Below are positions 1 through 8,426 of a stretch of 21,046 nucleotides of DNA, in pieces. Origin of the DNA: Oscillospiraceae bacterium (GTDB taxonomy: Bacteria; Bacillota; Clostridia; Oscillospirales; Oscillospiraceae); NCBI GenBank assembly GCA_020025295.1, contig JAHHSJ010000034.1, positions 1 through 21,046 of the forward strand, written 5' to 3'. The first letter of the stretch is position 1. Each line of letters begins with the position of its first letter. The notes below the pieces were generated by a model. It had not been told where the DNA came from and searched no databases. It saw only the letters and a list, made by a program, of their open reading frames with translations. The translations under genes and the position numbers were made by a program.

Positions 1-15
1 AGGAGAACAACCGTA

Positions 16-1701
16 ATGAAGAAAATGATGAAGCGAATGCTGTGCCTTGCACTTGGAACTGCAATGCTGTTCAGCCTGGCTGCCTGTGGCGGCGGTGGAG
101 GCGGCAGCCAGCAGGGAAGTACCTCTGGCGTGACCAGTGAAGAAGGCAAAGACACTCCCACCGGTGTCAAAATGATCTACAGCAATGGCGGCCCCGAAGA
201 ATTCTTTGAGACTCCTTGGCTGAACCCCGGCAGCTTTACTTACAACAAGACTGTGTATGCTCACATTCTGGTTGCAGATGAAAACCTGAATCCCATCCCC
301 GATCATCCGGATGCTCTGGCAACCTATGATTACAGCGAGGACGGCATGACTCTGGTGCTGCATCTGCGTGATGACGCCTTCTGGCACAACGGCGACCCCG
401 TGACTCCGGAAGACATCAAGTGGAGCATTGAGTTCGTGGCAAAGACTCCTGTCTGCAATGCCGTGTTTGTAAACACCTTCTCCGCAATCGAAGGCAGCAC
501 TACGGATGGCAAGTTCAACGAGACCTTCTCCGGTATCACCATTGACGGTCAGGACATCACCATCAAGTTTGCTCAGATTGCACCCGACGCACTGCTGGCC
601 TTCACTCAGTTCGCTCCTGTTCCCAAGAGCGAGTTCGAGGGCGTGGATCCTCTGAACGTGCAGCAGGCTCCCTTCTTCCAGCATCCCATCGGAGCAGGCC
701 CCTTCAAGGTTGGCGAAGTCAACATGAAGAACTACACCATTCTGGAGCCCTTCGATAAGTACTATAACGGCGTGGCTGACTTCCAGATCCAGCTGCTGCC
801 CAGCCCCGGTGACTCCGATGCCAACCTGGCAACCCGCGTGAAGTCCGGCAACCTGGACTATGGCTACACCAAGGCCGTCACCGATGTTCAGGCCATCGAA
901 AACACCCCCGGCATCACGGTCACTCCCGTGGATGTCCGTTACACCCGTCTGTTCTACTTGAACAAGTTCGACCGCAAGGACGGCACTCCCGCTCCTCTGG
1001 CTGACCAGAGAGTGCGTCAGGCCATCGCCTATGCCATCGATATGGATACCATCTGCGAGACCCTGTTCCAGGGTGCAGCCGTTCCTGCGAACAGCTTGGC
1101 TCCCGATGCCGGTCTGAAGAGCGGCGATTTGAACGATTACAAGTACGATCCCGAGAAGGCCAAGGAGCTGCTGGCTGAGGCCAACTGGGATTCCAACACG
1201 GTTCTGAAGGCTGTGTTCTATTACACCGATCAGGCTACCGTCGATCTGATGACCGCTGTTCAGGCCTATCTGGCCGATGTGGGCATCAAGATGGAGTTTG
1301 AGCTGGTCGAGGGCGATCTGGGCACCATCCTGTGGTCCGCTCCTGCCGATCAGACCAAGGGTCCCCGTGCTGTGGATTGGGATATCTGCTATGCTGCAAA
1401 CGCTGCTCTGTCTCTCCACGAGTACTATGACCGTTACCACACCGGTAACCCCGCAAACTCCCATACGCCTGAGGACCCCGAGCTGAACAAGCTGATTGAG
1501 GCTACCAGCGCTTCTACTGACGTTGATGTGCAGAATGAGGCATTCAAGGAGCTCATCAAGTATGAGAACGACACCCTGTTCACCATGGCTCTGTACTATC
1601 AGCCCATCTTCATGATCACCAGCGATCGTGTGGGTGAGATCAATCAGGGCAATCCTCAGTTCTGCTACAACTGGGATATCCAGCATTGGGATATTCAGTA
1701 A
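16..1701 (+). CDS. ABC transporter substrate-binding lipoprotein, family 5 (peptide/oligosaccharide type)
   Basis: This is an extracellular solute-binding lipoprotein of the SBP_bac_5 (OppA/DppA) family that delivers its ligand to the permeases encoded just downstream. The N-terminus has a Lys-rich start, a hydrophobic stretch and a lipobox LAAC, with Cys24 as the lipidated residue. A Gly/Ser/Thr-rich linker to about residue 55 follows. The mature part has the usual family length (561 aa in all), and the segment DQRVRQAIAYAID near residues 328-340 is typical of the family. An AGGAG ribosome site sits at the window's left edge, 9-10 bases before the ATG. Family 5 proteins bind peptides, nickel chelates or oligosaccharides, so the ligand cannot be fixed. 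The downstream esterase and dehydrogenases make a non-peptide ligand plausible, which is inference. Confidence 0.93.
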   Translation: MKKMMKRMLCLALGTAMLFSLAACGGGGGGSQQGSTSGVTSEEGKDTPTGVKMIYSNGGPEEFFETPWLNPGSFTYNKTVYAHILVADENLNPIPDHPDALATYDYSEDGMTLVLHLRDDAFWHNGDPVTPEDIKWSIEFVAKTPVCNAVFVNTFSAIEGSTTDGKFNETFSGITIDGQDITIKFAQIAPDALLAFTQFAPVPKSEFEGVDPLNVQQAPFFQHPIGAGPFKVGEVNMKNYTILEPFDKYYNGVADFQIQLLPSPGDSDANLATRVKSGNLDYGYTKAVTDVQAIENTPGITVTPVDVRYTRLFYLNKFDRKDGTPAPLADQRVRQAIAYAIDMDTICETLFQGAAVPANSLAPDAGLKSGDLNDYKYDPEKAKELLAEANWDSNTVLKAVFYYTDQATVDLMTAVQAYLADVGIKMEFELVEGDLGTILWSAPADQTKGPRAVDWDICYAANAALSLHEYYDRYHTGNPANSHTPEDPELNKLIEATSASTDVDVQNEAFKELIKYENDTLFTMALYYQPIFMITSDRVGEINQGNPQFCYNWDIQHWDIQ

Positions 1702-1789
1702 TTCAGATCGTGTAAAGTTGTGCGAAACCTGTGACGCAGATGCTTTGTGTTCAGAAATTTCTAACCACTGATTTTAGACGATAGTTCGC

Positions 1790-1821
1790 AGGGGGTGGCA
1801 ACCTATGCCACCCCCTCTTTT
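1790..1821 (+). terminator. Intra-operon hairpin with short T tract (attenuator/partial terminator)
   Basis: A perfect 11-bp stem (AGGGGGTGGCA at 1790-1800, TGCCACCCCCT at 1806-1816) with a 5-base loop is followed by CTTTT. It lies in the 137-base gap between the binding-protein gene and the first permease. Such hairpins commonly cut read-through or protect upstream mRNA, so that binding protein is made in excess over membrane components. The short T tract suggests partial termination. Confidence 0.65.
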
Positions 1822-1838
1822 AACAGGGAGGCCACTCT

Positions 1839-2807
1839 ATGCGAAACAAAATGCAATACATTCTAAAAAAGTTGTTGATGATGATCCCGATGGTTCTCTT
1901 TATTACCTTCCTGATCTATTGGGGTCTGGAGCTGACCCCCGGTGACGCCGTGTCCCATATGATCCCTCCGGATCAGATGGCGAACATGGACCCGGCTCAG
2001 CTGGAGGCTCTTCGTGAGTCGCTGGGTATGAACGATCCCTTCCTGGTGCGGTATTTCCGCTGGTTGGGCCAGCTGCTTCACGGCAACTTTGGTTATTCCA
2101 TGACCAGCGGTGTTCCTATCAAGGACATCTTGAAGGACTTGTTCCCGGCTACCTTGGAGCTGTCCTTCGCAGCTCTAGTCATCTCTACGGTTCTGGGTAG
2201 TGTGCTTGGCGTGCTGAGCGCACTGAAGAAGGGCTCCATCGGTGATAATGCGCTGACCGTGTTCGGTATGATCGGCGTTTCCATTCCCCAGTTCTTCTTT
2301 GGTATGCTGATGATCCTCCTGTTCGCACTGAACTGGAAGGTCCTGCCCATCGGCGGACGCATGGCACCCGGTGAAACCGGTGTGTGGGCGCACTTTAGAT
2401 ACCTCATTTTGCCGGCCTGTGTGTTGGGCATCTCGCTGACTGCCGGCGTTATGCGCTATGCAAGATCCAGTATGCTGGATACCATGAATAAAGACTATAT
2501 CAAAACCGCCCGTGCAAAGGGCCTTCCTGAGTGGCGTGTCAATCTGGTTCACGGCTTCCGTGTGGCCATGACGCCGGTGGTGGTTCTGGTCGGTTTCCGT
2601 CTGCCTACTTTGATCGGCGGCTCCGTGGTCATTGAAACGATTTTCCAGTGGCCCGGCATCGGAAATGCCTTCAAGACGGCAGTTACTGGACAAAACTATC
2701 CATTGGTCATGATGATTGCACTGTTCTCCGTTCTGGCGGTCCTGTGTGCCAGCTTCTTGGTGGATGTGCTGACCGCAATCATTGACCCGCGTGTCAAGTT
2801 GGAGTAA
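1839..2807 (+). CDS. ABC transporter permease, OppB/DppB type
   Basis: This is the first inner-membrane subunit of the importer. Its 322 aa match the DppB/OppB length. An N-terminal membrane helix (about residues 12-32) is followed by an extracytoplasmic segment ending in LGMNDPFLVRYFRWL, a family hallmark. About five more helices lie between residues 108 and 313. The EAA loop that docks with the ATPases is visible as DYIKTARAKGL near residues 218-230, and the C-terminus DPRVKLE is typical. GGGAGG at 1825-1830 serves the ATG. It probably pairs with the permease encoded 14 bases downstream. Confidence 0.94.
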   Translation: MRNKMQYILKKLLMMIPMVLFITFLIYWGLELTPGDAVSHMIPPDQMANMDPAQLEALRESLGMNDPFLVRYFRWLGQLLHGNFGYSMTSGVPIKDILKDLFPATLELSFAALVISTVLGSVLGVLSALKKGSIGDNALTVFGMIGVSIPQFFFGMLMILLFALNWKVLPIGGRMAPGETGVWAHFRYLILPACVLGISLTAGVMRYARSSMLDTMNKDYIKTARAKGLPEWRVNLVHGFRVAMTPVVVLVGFRLPTLIGGSVVIETIFQWPGIGNAFKTAVTGQNYPLVMMIALFSVLAVLCASFLVDVLTAIIDPRVKLE

Positions 2808-2821
2808 GGGAGGGCGAAGAA

Positions 2822-3760
2822 ATGAGTGCTGTAATGACAAAACCGAAAAAACGCACCAGATTGGACCGTAAATTCGATAAGCTGAGAGCGGCGGAAGAGG
2901 CCGGCAAGCTGGGCAAGAGCAAATTGAGCCGTTCCATGCGCAAGCTGTTGGAAAACCGTCTTGCTATCGTGGGTCTGGTCGTGTTCCTCATTATCATTCT
3001 GGCCTGCATCTGTGCGCCGCTGATTTCTCCCTATGATCCCAACGCCACCGATCTGCGCAGTATGACTCAGGCACCTTCGTGGGCGCACATTTTCGGCACG
3101 GACAAGCTGGGCCGTGATGTGTTTACCCGTACTCTGTACGGCGGACGCCTTTCCATCCTCATCGGTCTTGGCTCGGCTATGGGCGCAGCCATCATCGGTG
3201 TGATTCTGGGCTGCTACGGCGGCTATAAGGGCGGCTTGTTTGATAAGTTCGTCCTCCGATTCTCGGAAATTTTCATGTCCTTCCCGCAGCTGATTCTGGT
3301 GATGATGCTGGGAACCATTTTTGGACGCGGACTGGGAAATCTGATTTTCATTTTCATTCTGACCGGTTGGGGTGCTGTCTATCGACAGGCCCGTGCAAAA
3401 ATGCTGTCCCTTCGTGAGGAAGAATATGTTCAGTCCATGCAGGCATTTGGTCTGTCGGACTTTGTGATTTGCTATAAGCATATGCTGCCCAACGCCATCG
3501 GTCCTGTGGTGGTCAATATCACCCTGTCCACGGCTATGTTCATTCTGGACGAGGCAGCCATGAGCTTCCTGGGTCTGGGTGTTCCCCCGGAGATTGCAAC
3601 TTGGGGCAATATCCTCAACGCCTCTCAGGACATCTATGTCATGCAGAACTACTGGTGGATGTGGCTGCCGGTAGGTATCGTGGTCTCTCTCTTCGTGATC
3701 AGCATCAACTGCATTGGCGACGGTCTGCGGGATTCTACCGATCCCACGCAGCAGGGTTAA
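2822..3760 (+). CDS. ABC transporter permease, OppC/DppC type
   Basis: This is the second membrane subunit of the importer, 312 aa. A basic cytoplasmic N-terminus of about 45 residues precedes the first helix (about residues 48-70), which runs into the family motif APLISPYDPN. HIFGTDKLGRDVFTR near residues 90-104 is a classic DppC/OppC signature. The EAA coupling loop is EEEYVQSMQAFGL, from about residue 198. The start is supported by GGGAGGG immediately after the previous stop codon. It is co-transcribed with the preceding permease and the two following ATPases. Confidence 0.94.
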   Translation: MSAVMTKPKKRTRLDRKFDKLRAAEEAGKLGKSKLSRSMRKLLENRLAIVGLVVFLIIILACICAPLISPYDPNATDLRSMTQAPSWAHIFGTDKLGRDVFTRTLYGGRLSILIGLGSAMGAAIIGVILGCYGGYKGGLFDKFVLRFSEIFMSFPQLILVMMLGTIFGRGLGNLIFIFILTGWGAVYRQARAKMLSLREEEYVQSMQAFGLSDFVICYKHMLPNAIGPVVVNITLSTAMFILDEAAMSFLGLGVPPEIATWGNILNASQDIYVMQNYWWMWLPVGIVVSLFVISINCIGDGLRDSTDPTQQG

Positions 3761-3775
3761 GGAGGGAGACAGAGA

Positions 3776-4804
3776 ATGGAACAGCAAGCGATTATTACCG
3801 TAAAAGATCTCCATACCTATTTTTATTCCGACAAGCGCTGCAACAAGGTGCTCAACGGCATCTCCTTTGAACTTTACAAGGGCCGTACCCTGTGCATCGT
3901 AGGCGAGTCCGGCTGCGGCAAGAGCGTCACCGCTTCCTGCGTCATGCAGCTGCTGCCCAAGCTTTCTCGAATCGAGCAGGGCTCCATTACTTACCATAGT
4001 GACGAGGGCGATATCCGTATCGACCAGCTGAAGCGAAACGGAAAAGAAATGCGGGCACTGCGTGGTCATGATCTGGCAATGATTTTCCAGGACCCCATGA
4101 CCGCACTGAACCCTGTGTATACCATCGGTTACCAGATTAGTGAGGATCTGCGTTATCACACCAAGCTGAATAAGGCGCAGCGCCGTGAACGCACTCTGGA
4201 GCTGATTACCCAGATGGGCATTTCCACCCCGGAAAAGCGCATTGACCAGTATCCCTTCGAGTTCTCCGGCGGCATGCGTCAGCGTGCTATGATTGCCATG
4301 GCCATGAGCTGCGAGCCCAAGGTTCTGATCGCCGACGAGCCTACCACGGCATTGGATGTGACGATTCAGGCTCAGATCTTTGAGTTGATGGAAAAGCTCA
4401 AGAAAGAGCACGACACCGCCGTGATGCTGATTACCCACGATATGGGCGTAGTGAGTGAGCTGGCAGACGATGTGGCCGTGATGTACATGGGCAGCATTGT
4501 GGAAAAAGGCTCGGCGCACGATGTTTTGAAGTACCCGGCACACCCCTATACGGCGGCACTGCTGAGATCAATTCCCGTGCTGCATAAGGGCAAGTCCCAG
4601 AAGCTGGAGCCGATCATCGGCTCGACGCCCGATCCCTATAATCGTCCCAAGGGCTGCCAGTTTGCACCCAGATGCGAGCATTGCTGCGAAAAGTGCCTGA
4701 AGGAAATGCCTCCTGAATCTCAGATCAGTGGTGGTCATACGGTCCGCTGCTGGAATGCAGAGAAGGTATATGCAGGTCCGAGAGAGGAGGAAGCCAAGGT
4801 ATGA
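3776..4804 (+). CDS. ABC transporter ATP-binding protein, OppD/DppD type
   Basis: This is one of two nucleotide-binding subunits that power the importer on the cytoplasmic face. Walker A GESGCGKS spans residues 43-50 (Lys49), the ABC signature FSGGMRQR starts at residue 163, Walker B is LIADE with Asp187-Glu188, and the switch histidine is in ITHDMG. A C-terminal oligopeptide-type extension (PYNRPKGCQFAPRC...) carries the Cys-rich cluster common in OppD/DppD proteins. At 342 aa it is full length. A strong AAGGAGG site precedes the ATG. Its stop codon overlaps the start of the partner ATPase as ATGA, implying translational coupling and equal amounts of the two subunits. Confidence 0.94.
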   Translation: MEQQAIITVKDLHTYFYSDKRCNKVLNGISFELYKGRTLCIVGESGCGKSVTASCVMQLLPKLSRIEQGSITYHSDEGDIRIDQLKRNGKEMRALRGHDLAMIFQDPMTALNPVYTIGYQISEDLRYHTKLNKAQRRERTLELITQMGISTPEKRIDQYPFEFSGGMRQRAMIAMAMSCEPKVLIADEPTTALDVTIQAQIFELMEKLKKEHDTAVMLITHDMGVVSELADDVAVMYMGSIVEKGSAHDVLKYPAHPYTAALLRSIPVLHKGKSQKLEPIIGSTPDPYNRPKGCQFAPRCEHCCEKCLKEMPPESQISGGHTVRCWNAEKVYAGPREEEAKV

Positions 4805-5832
4805 GCGAGCAGAAGGAAGTATTGCTGAAGCTTCGGGGAGTGAAAACCTTTTTCCCAGTGCGGAGCGGATTTTTCAATAAGGTGACTGACTATGTTCAGG
4901 CTGTCAATGACATTGATCTGGACATCTACCGCGGCGAAACACTGGGTCTGGTGGGCGAGTCCGGCTGTGGCAAGACCACGCTGGGCAAGTCGATTATCCA
5001 GCTGGTCCACTCCACGGACGGCACTATGGAGTATGATTTCGGTGAGGAAGGCAAGCGGGACCTCCGCAAGCTGGATAAGCAGGGGGAGCAGCTGCTCCAT
5101 AAGCGCATCCAGATCGTGTTTCAGGACCCCTATTCCTCTCTGAACCCGGTGTTCACCATTTTCCAGTCGCTGGCAGATCCGCTGAGCCACTTTGGTATCA
5201 AGGATAAGAAGCAGCAGCGCCAGCTGATTGGCGATATTCTGGAAGCAGTCAATATGCGCCGGGAGTATATGGATCGTTATCCCCATGAGTTCTCCGGCGG
5301 CCAGCGCCAGCGTATCGGCATTGCCCGTGCGCTGATGGTAGACCCGGAAATGGTTATCTGCGATGAGGCCGTGTCCGCATTGGATGTGTCCATTCAGGCA
5401 CAGGTGCTGAATCTGCTGATGAAGCTGAAGGAAGAGCGAAACCTCACCTATGTGTTCATCACCCATAACCTGTCCGTGGTGGAATATATCTCCGACCGTA
5501 TTGCGGTGATGTATCTGGGCCGAATTGTGGAGTTGAGCAGCACGGAGCAGGTGTTCGAGCACACAATGCATCCCTATACCGAGGCTCTGCTGTCTGCCAT
5601 CCCTGTGGTGGATCCGGACCATAAGCACAGCCGCATCGTGCTGGAGGGCGATGTGCCCAACCCGGTGCATCCCCCTGAGGGCTGTCATTTCCATCCTCGC
5701 TGCAAGAAGTGCATGGAAATCTGCAAGAAGGTGAAGCCTGAGCTGAAGCGGTATATTATTGACGGCGAGGAGCACTATTGTGCATGCCACTTGTATGACG
5801 AGATGGCGGAAGTAAAAAAAGAGGAAGACTAA
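4801..5832 (+). CDS. ABC transporter ATP-binding protein, OppF/DppF type
   Basis: This is the second ATPase of the importer, 343 aa, forming the heterodimer with the preceding ATPase. Walker A GESGCGKTT starts at residue 52 (Lys58), the signature FSGGQRQRIGIARAL starts at residue 164, and Walker B ends in ICDEAVSALDV (Asp188-Glu189); DE(P/A)VSALD is characteristic of the OppF/DppF branch. The switch histidine is in FITHNLSVV, and the C-terminal motif GCHFHPRCKKCMEIC matches the oligopeptide-type tail. Its start overlaps the previous stop codon (ATGA). Only 6 bases separate it from the next gene, so the importer and the downstream enzymes appear to share one transcript. Confidence 0.94.
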   Translation: MSEQKEVLLKLRGVKTFFPVRSGFFNKVTDYVQAVNDIDLDIYRGETLGLVGESGCGKTTLGKSIIQLVHSTDGTMEYDFGEEGKRDLRKLDKQGEQLLHKRIQIVFQDPYSSLNPVFTIFQSLADPLSHFGIKDKKQQRQLIGDILEAVNMRREYMDRYPHEFSGGQRQRIGIARALMVDPEMVICDEAVSALDVSIQAQVLNLLMKLKEERNLTYVFITHNLSVVEYISDRIAVMYLGRIVELSSTEQVFEHTMHPYTEALLSAIPVVDPDHKHSRIVLEGDVPNPVHPPEGCHFHPRCKKCMEICKKVKPELKRYIIDGEEHYCACHLYDEMAEVKKEED

Positions 5833-5838
5833 TAAAAT

Positions 5839-7461
5839 ATGAAAATAGAGCTTGAACATACATCGGATGTCCTGGTTCTAGGAGCGGGCCTGGCCGGCAT
5901 AACTGCCGCAATCCAAGCGGCAAAGCGGGGATCCTCTGTGATTCTTGCGGCCAAAGGCCCGCTTTTTTCTGGATCCAGCTTTTACCCCGGAACCTGGGGC
6001 TTGGGCCTTATCGGGCCTGCCAATGAGGACAATCAGGACGATCTCGCAGATACCATCCAGCGGGTCGGCTGCAATATGGCAAATCCGGAATTGGTGAAAA
6101 CCCTTGTGTCCGGCATTCATCCTGCCCTTCGTGAGCTGAAGGAGGAGGGAGTCCGACTCAGAAAAGCGGAAAACGCCGACCAGCGGGAGTTTATTCCTTG
6201 CTTTGACCATAAGCACCGGGATTGGAACGGCATTGAATTTGACAGTGTCCGAACGGTGCTTGGAGCGAAGCTCCGGGAACTGGGCGTGACGGTTTTGCCG
6301 GACTGCGAAGCGGTGCAGCTGGTGCAGGATGGAGACCGGGTTTGCGGAGCGGTGATGCTGCACGAAGGGAAACTCTGTTATTTTGGCTGTGGAGCGCTTA
6401 TTTTGGCCACCGGCGGCTACGGCAGCCTGTTTCAGCACCACCTTTGCACAGAGGATGTGGAAGGTATTGGTCAGGCATTGGCAATGGATGTGGGCTGTCA
6501 TCTGGTGAACATGGAGTTCATGCAGGTCATGCCCGGGTATTTGTCCCCGGCGTATAAAACCGTGTTCAATGAAAAGACCTTCCGGTTTGCTGAGTTCCGC
6601 AAGGAGGACGGAAGTCCACTGCTGTCCGAGGATGGGGCGCGCATTTTGGATCTTCGGTCCGGCCACGGCCCGTTCACCAGCCGTTTGGATTCTAAGGCGG
6701 TGGATTTGGCTCTGTTTGACGCATGGAAGCAGGGCGAGCCGGTGACCGTGTCCTATTCCGATGAACTGCGGAAAAATCCCCCGGAATTTGTGACAACCTA
6801 CTTTGATTGGCTGGCACAGGCCAAAGGACTCACCATGGCGGATACCGCACAGATTGGTCTGTTTGCTCATGCTGCCAACGGCGGCATCCAAATCGACCGG
6901 GACGCCTATACCGGCGTCTCCGGCCTGTATGCCGCAGGCGAAGTTACCGGCGGTATGCATGGAGCGGACCGCTTGGGCGGCTTGTCCACGGCAAACGGAC
7001 TTGTGTTCGGTGGAATTGCCGGACGCAGTGCGGCAAAGGCCGCACAAACCGCACCGAAGCCGATTCCGTGCTGTGAGGTGGAGTTGTTCCGTGCCGAGAG
7101 GATTCCGGAAGCGCAAACGAACCTTCAGGAGATCATGTCCCAGAATGCTATGGTAGTGCGCCGGGAGGATGGACTTCAGAAGGCATTGAAGGCAGTGAAG
7201 AACATGGAGTCCGAGCTGACGCCTTGTGAGAAGCTGAACCCGACAGAAGCGGCAGCTGCGCTGCGCTTCAAAGGACGGCTTCACACAGCGGAGGCCGTGC
7301 TGCAGGCAAGCCTGCTCCGCAAAGAGAGCCGTGGTTCCCATTATCGGGAGGACTACCCCGAAGAGAACCGGGCGATGGAAAGCCCCATCCTGCTGCAAGG
7401 CGGCATGGGATGCGTGCGTGGGCAGTTTTCAAAACAATCAGAGGAGAGTAAACATTTATGA
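5839..7461 (+). CDS. FAD-dependent oxidoreductase, fumarate reductase/L-aspartate oxidase-like flavoprotein
   Basis: This predicted soluble flavoprotein of 540 aa has the length and fold of SdhA/FrdA/NadB proteins. The N-terminal FAD-binding site is LGAGLAG, with Gly15, Gly17 and Gly20. The central family motif is GMHGADRLGG around His374-Arg378, where FrdA and NadB normally have HGANRLG. The C-terminal domain keeps ESRGSHYREDYP around Arg498-Arg503. There is no signal peptide, FMN-binding domain or flavocytochrome haem motif, and no iron-sulfur or membrane-anchor subunit gene is adjacent. It is therefore probably cytoplasmic, oxidising or reducing a specific metabolite with an unknown electron partner. 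The ribosome site (GAGGAAG) is distant, about 12 bases, but the start fits the family's N-terminus exactly. The stop overlaps the next start (ATGA). Confidence 0.85.
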   Translation: MKIELEHTSDVLVLGAGLAGITAAIQAAKRGSSVILAAKGPLFSGSSFYPGTWGLGLIGPANEDNQDDLADTIQRVGCNMANPELVKTLVSGIHPALRELKEEGVRLRKAENADQREFIPCFDHKHRDWNGIEFDSVRTVLGAKLRELGVTVLPDCEAVQLVQDGDRVCGAVMLHEGKLCYFGCGALILATGGYGSLFQHHLCTEDVEGIGQALAMDVGCHLVNMEFMQVMPGYLSPAYKTVFNEKTFRFAEFRKEDGSPLLSEDGARILDLRSGHGPFTSRLDSKAVDLALFDAWKQGEPVTVSYSDELRKNPPEFVTTYFDWLAQAKGLTMADTAQIGLFAHAANGGIQIDRDAYTGVSGLYAAGEVTGGMHGADRLGGLSTANGLVFGGIAGRSAAKAAQTAPKPIPCCEVELFRAERIPEAQTNLQEIMSQNAMVVRREDGLQKALKAVKNMESELTPCEKLNPTEAAAALRFKGRLHTAEAVLQASLLRKESRGSHYREDYPEENRAMESPILLQGGMGCVRGQFSKQSEESKHL

Positions 7462-8426
7462 CAGAACAAGAGTTGGAGGCACTTTCAGACTACCATGGAC
7501 TGACGCCGATGCCGGAGGACTTTGACGCATTTTGGGATGCGCGCCTTGCCGAGGCGGACAAGATTCCGCTGCACTATGAACTGATGCAGTCGGAAGTTCC
7601 GGCCTTTCCTACCTGCGACTTTTATCAGCTGTGGTATGAAGGCGTGGGTGGGGCGAAGCTCTGTGCCAAGTACCTGAAACCCAAAAGCGAGAAGCCGGTC
7701 CCGATGGTGCTGCAGTTCCATGGTTATCCCGGTGCAACCCGGAGTTGGCTGGAACAGGCATCCTTTGTGGGACTGGGATGTGCGATTATTGCTCTGGAGT
7801 GCCCGGGACAGGGCGGACCCGGCGAGGATTTGGGCGGCTATCAGGGCCCCACGGTCAGCGGTCATATCATTGCCGGCCTGAATGGACCGACGAAGGATAT
7901 GTATTATGTGCGGATGCACCAGAATATCCGTGTCCTGTGCCGGATTGTTCGGGAGCTGGAGGGCATCGACCAGAAGCGTATTTTTGTCAACGGTGCATCT
8001 CAGGGCGGCGGCTTGGGCATTGCCTGCTGTGCACTGAATCCGGAGGTCATCAACCGGGCTGCGATTCTGTATCCCTTCCTTGGCGATTACCGTATGATCT
8101 GGGAGCAGGATGCTGACATCATCCCCTATGAAGGTCTGAGATACTATTCTCGCTGGTTCGACCCCGACGGGACGAAAGAGGATGAGTGGTTTGCTCAGCT
8201 GGGGTACATTGATACGAAGAATTTTGCGCACCGTATTCAGTGCCCGGTGTTGTTTGGCACCGGTCTGGAGGACCCGTGGGTGCTGCCGATTACCCAGTGT
8301 GCGGTTTATAATGAGCTGACCTGCCCGAAGAAGAGATACCTCTATCCCGGGTTTGGCCACGAAGAGATTGCGGCCTTTGATGATCTGATTTTGGATTTCT
8401 TTGGAAGGGAGGAGGCACAGCTATGA
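7458..8426 (+). CDS. CE7/AXE1-type acetyl esterase (acetylxylan esterase/cephalosporin-C deacetylase family)
   Basis: This cytoplasmic alpha/beta hydrolase of 322 aa matches the usual 315-325 aa of carbohydrate esterase family 7, which removes acetyl groups from small sugars and related molecules. The N-terminus has the family pattern (PEDFDAFWDARL). FHGYPG near residues 88-92 forms the oxyanion region, and CPGQGG at 115-120 corresponds to the family RGQ motif, with Arg replaced by Pro. The nucleophile is Ser181 in GASQGGG, with Asp272 in GTGLEDP and His301 in GFGHEEI completing the triad. It overlaps both neighbours by 4 bases (ATGA), so it is translated together with the flavoprotein and its own paralogue. 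Probable role: removing an ester group from the imported compound (inference). Confidence 0.88.
   Translation: MTEQELEALSDYHGLTPMPEDFDAFWDARLAEADKIPLHYELMQSEVPAFPTCDFYQLWYEGVGGAKLCAKYLKPKSEKPVPMVLQFHGYPGATRSWLEQASFVGLGCAIIALECPGQGGPGEDLGGYQGPTVSGHIIAGLNGPTKDMYYVRMHQNIRVLCRIVRELEGIDQKRIFVNGASQGGGLGIACCALNPEVINRAAILYPFLGDYRMIWEQDADIIPYEGLRYYSRWFDPDGTKEDEWFAQLGYIDTKNFAHRIQCPVLFGTGLEDPWVLPITQCAVYNELTCPKKRYLYPGFGHEEIAAFDDLILDFFGREEAQL

Noticed and set aside
2696..4543. A 615-codon open frame on the minus strand opposite the second permease and first ATPase
   Set aside because: It lies antisense to two clear ABC genes, has no domain I recognise, and is rich in His/Gln/Asn as expected from the complement of GC-biased codons. 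It is a shadow.
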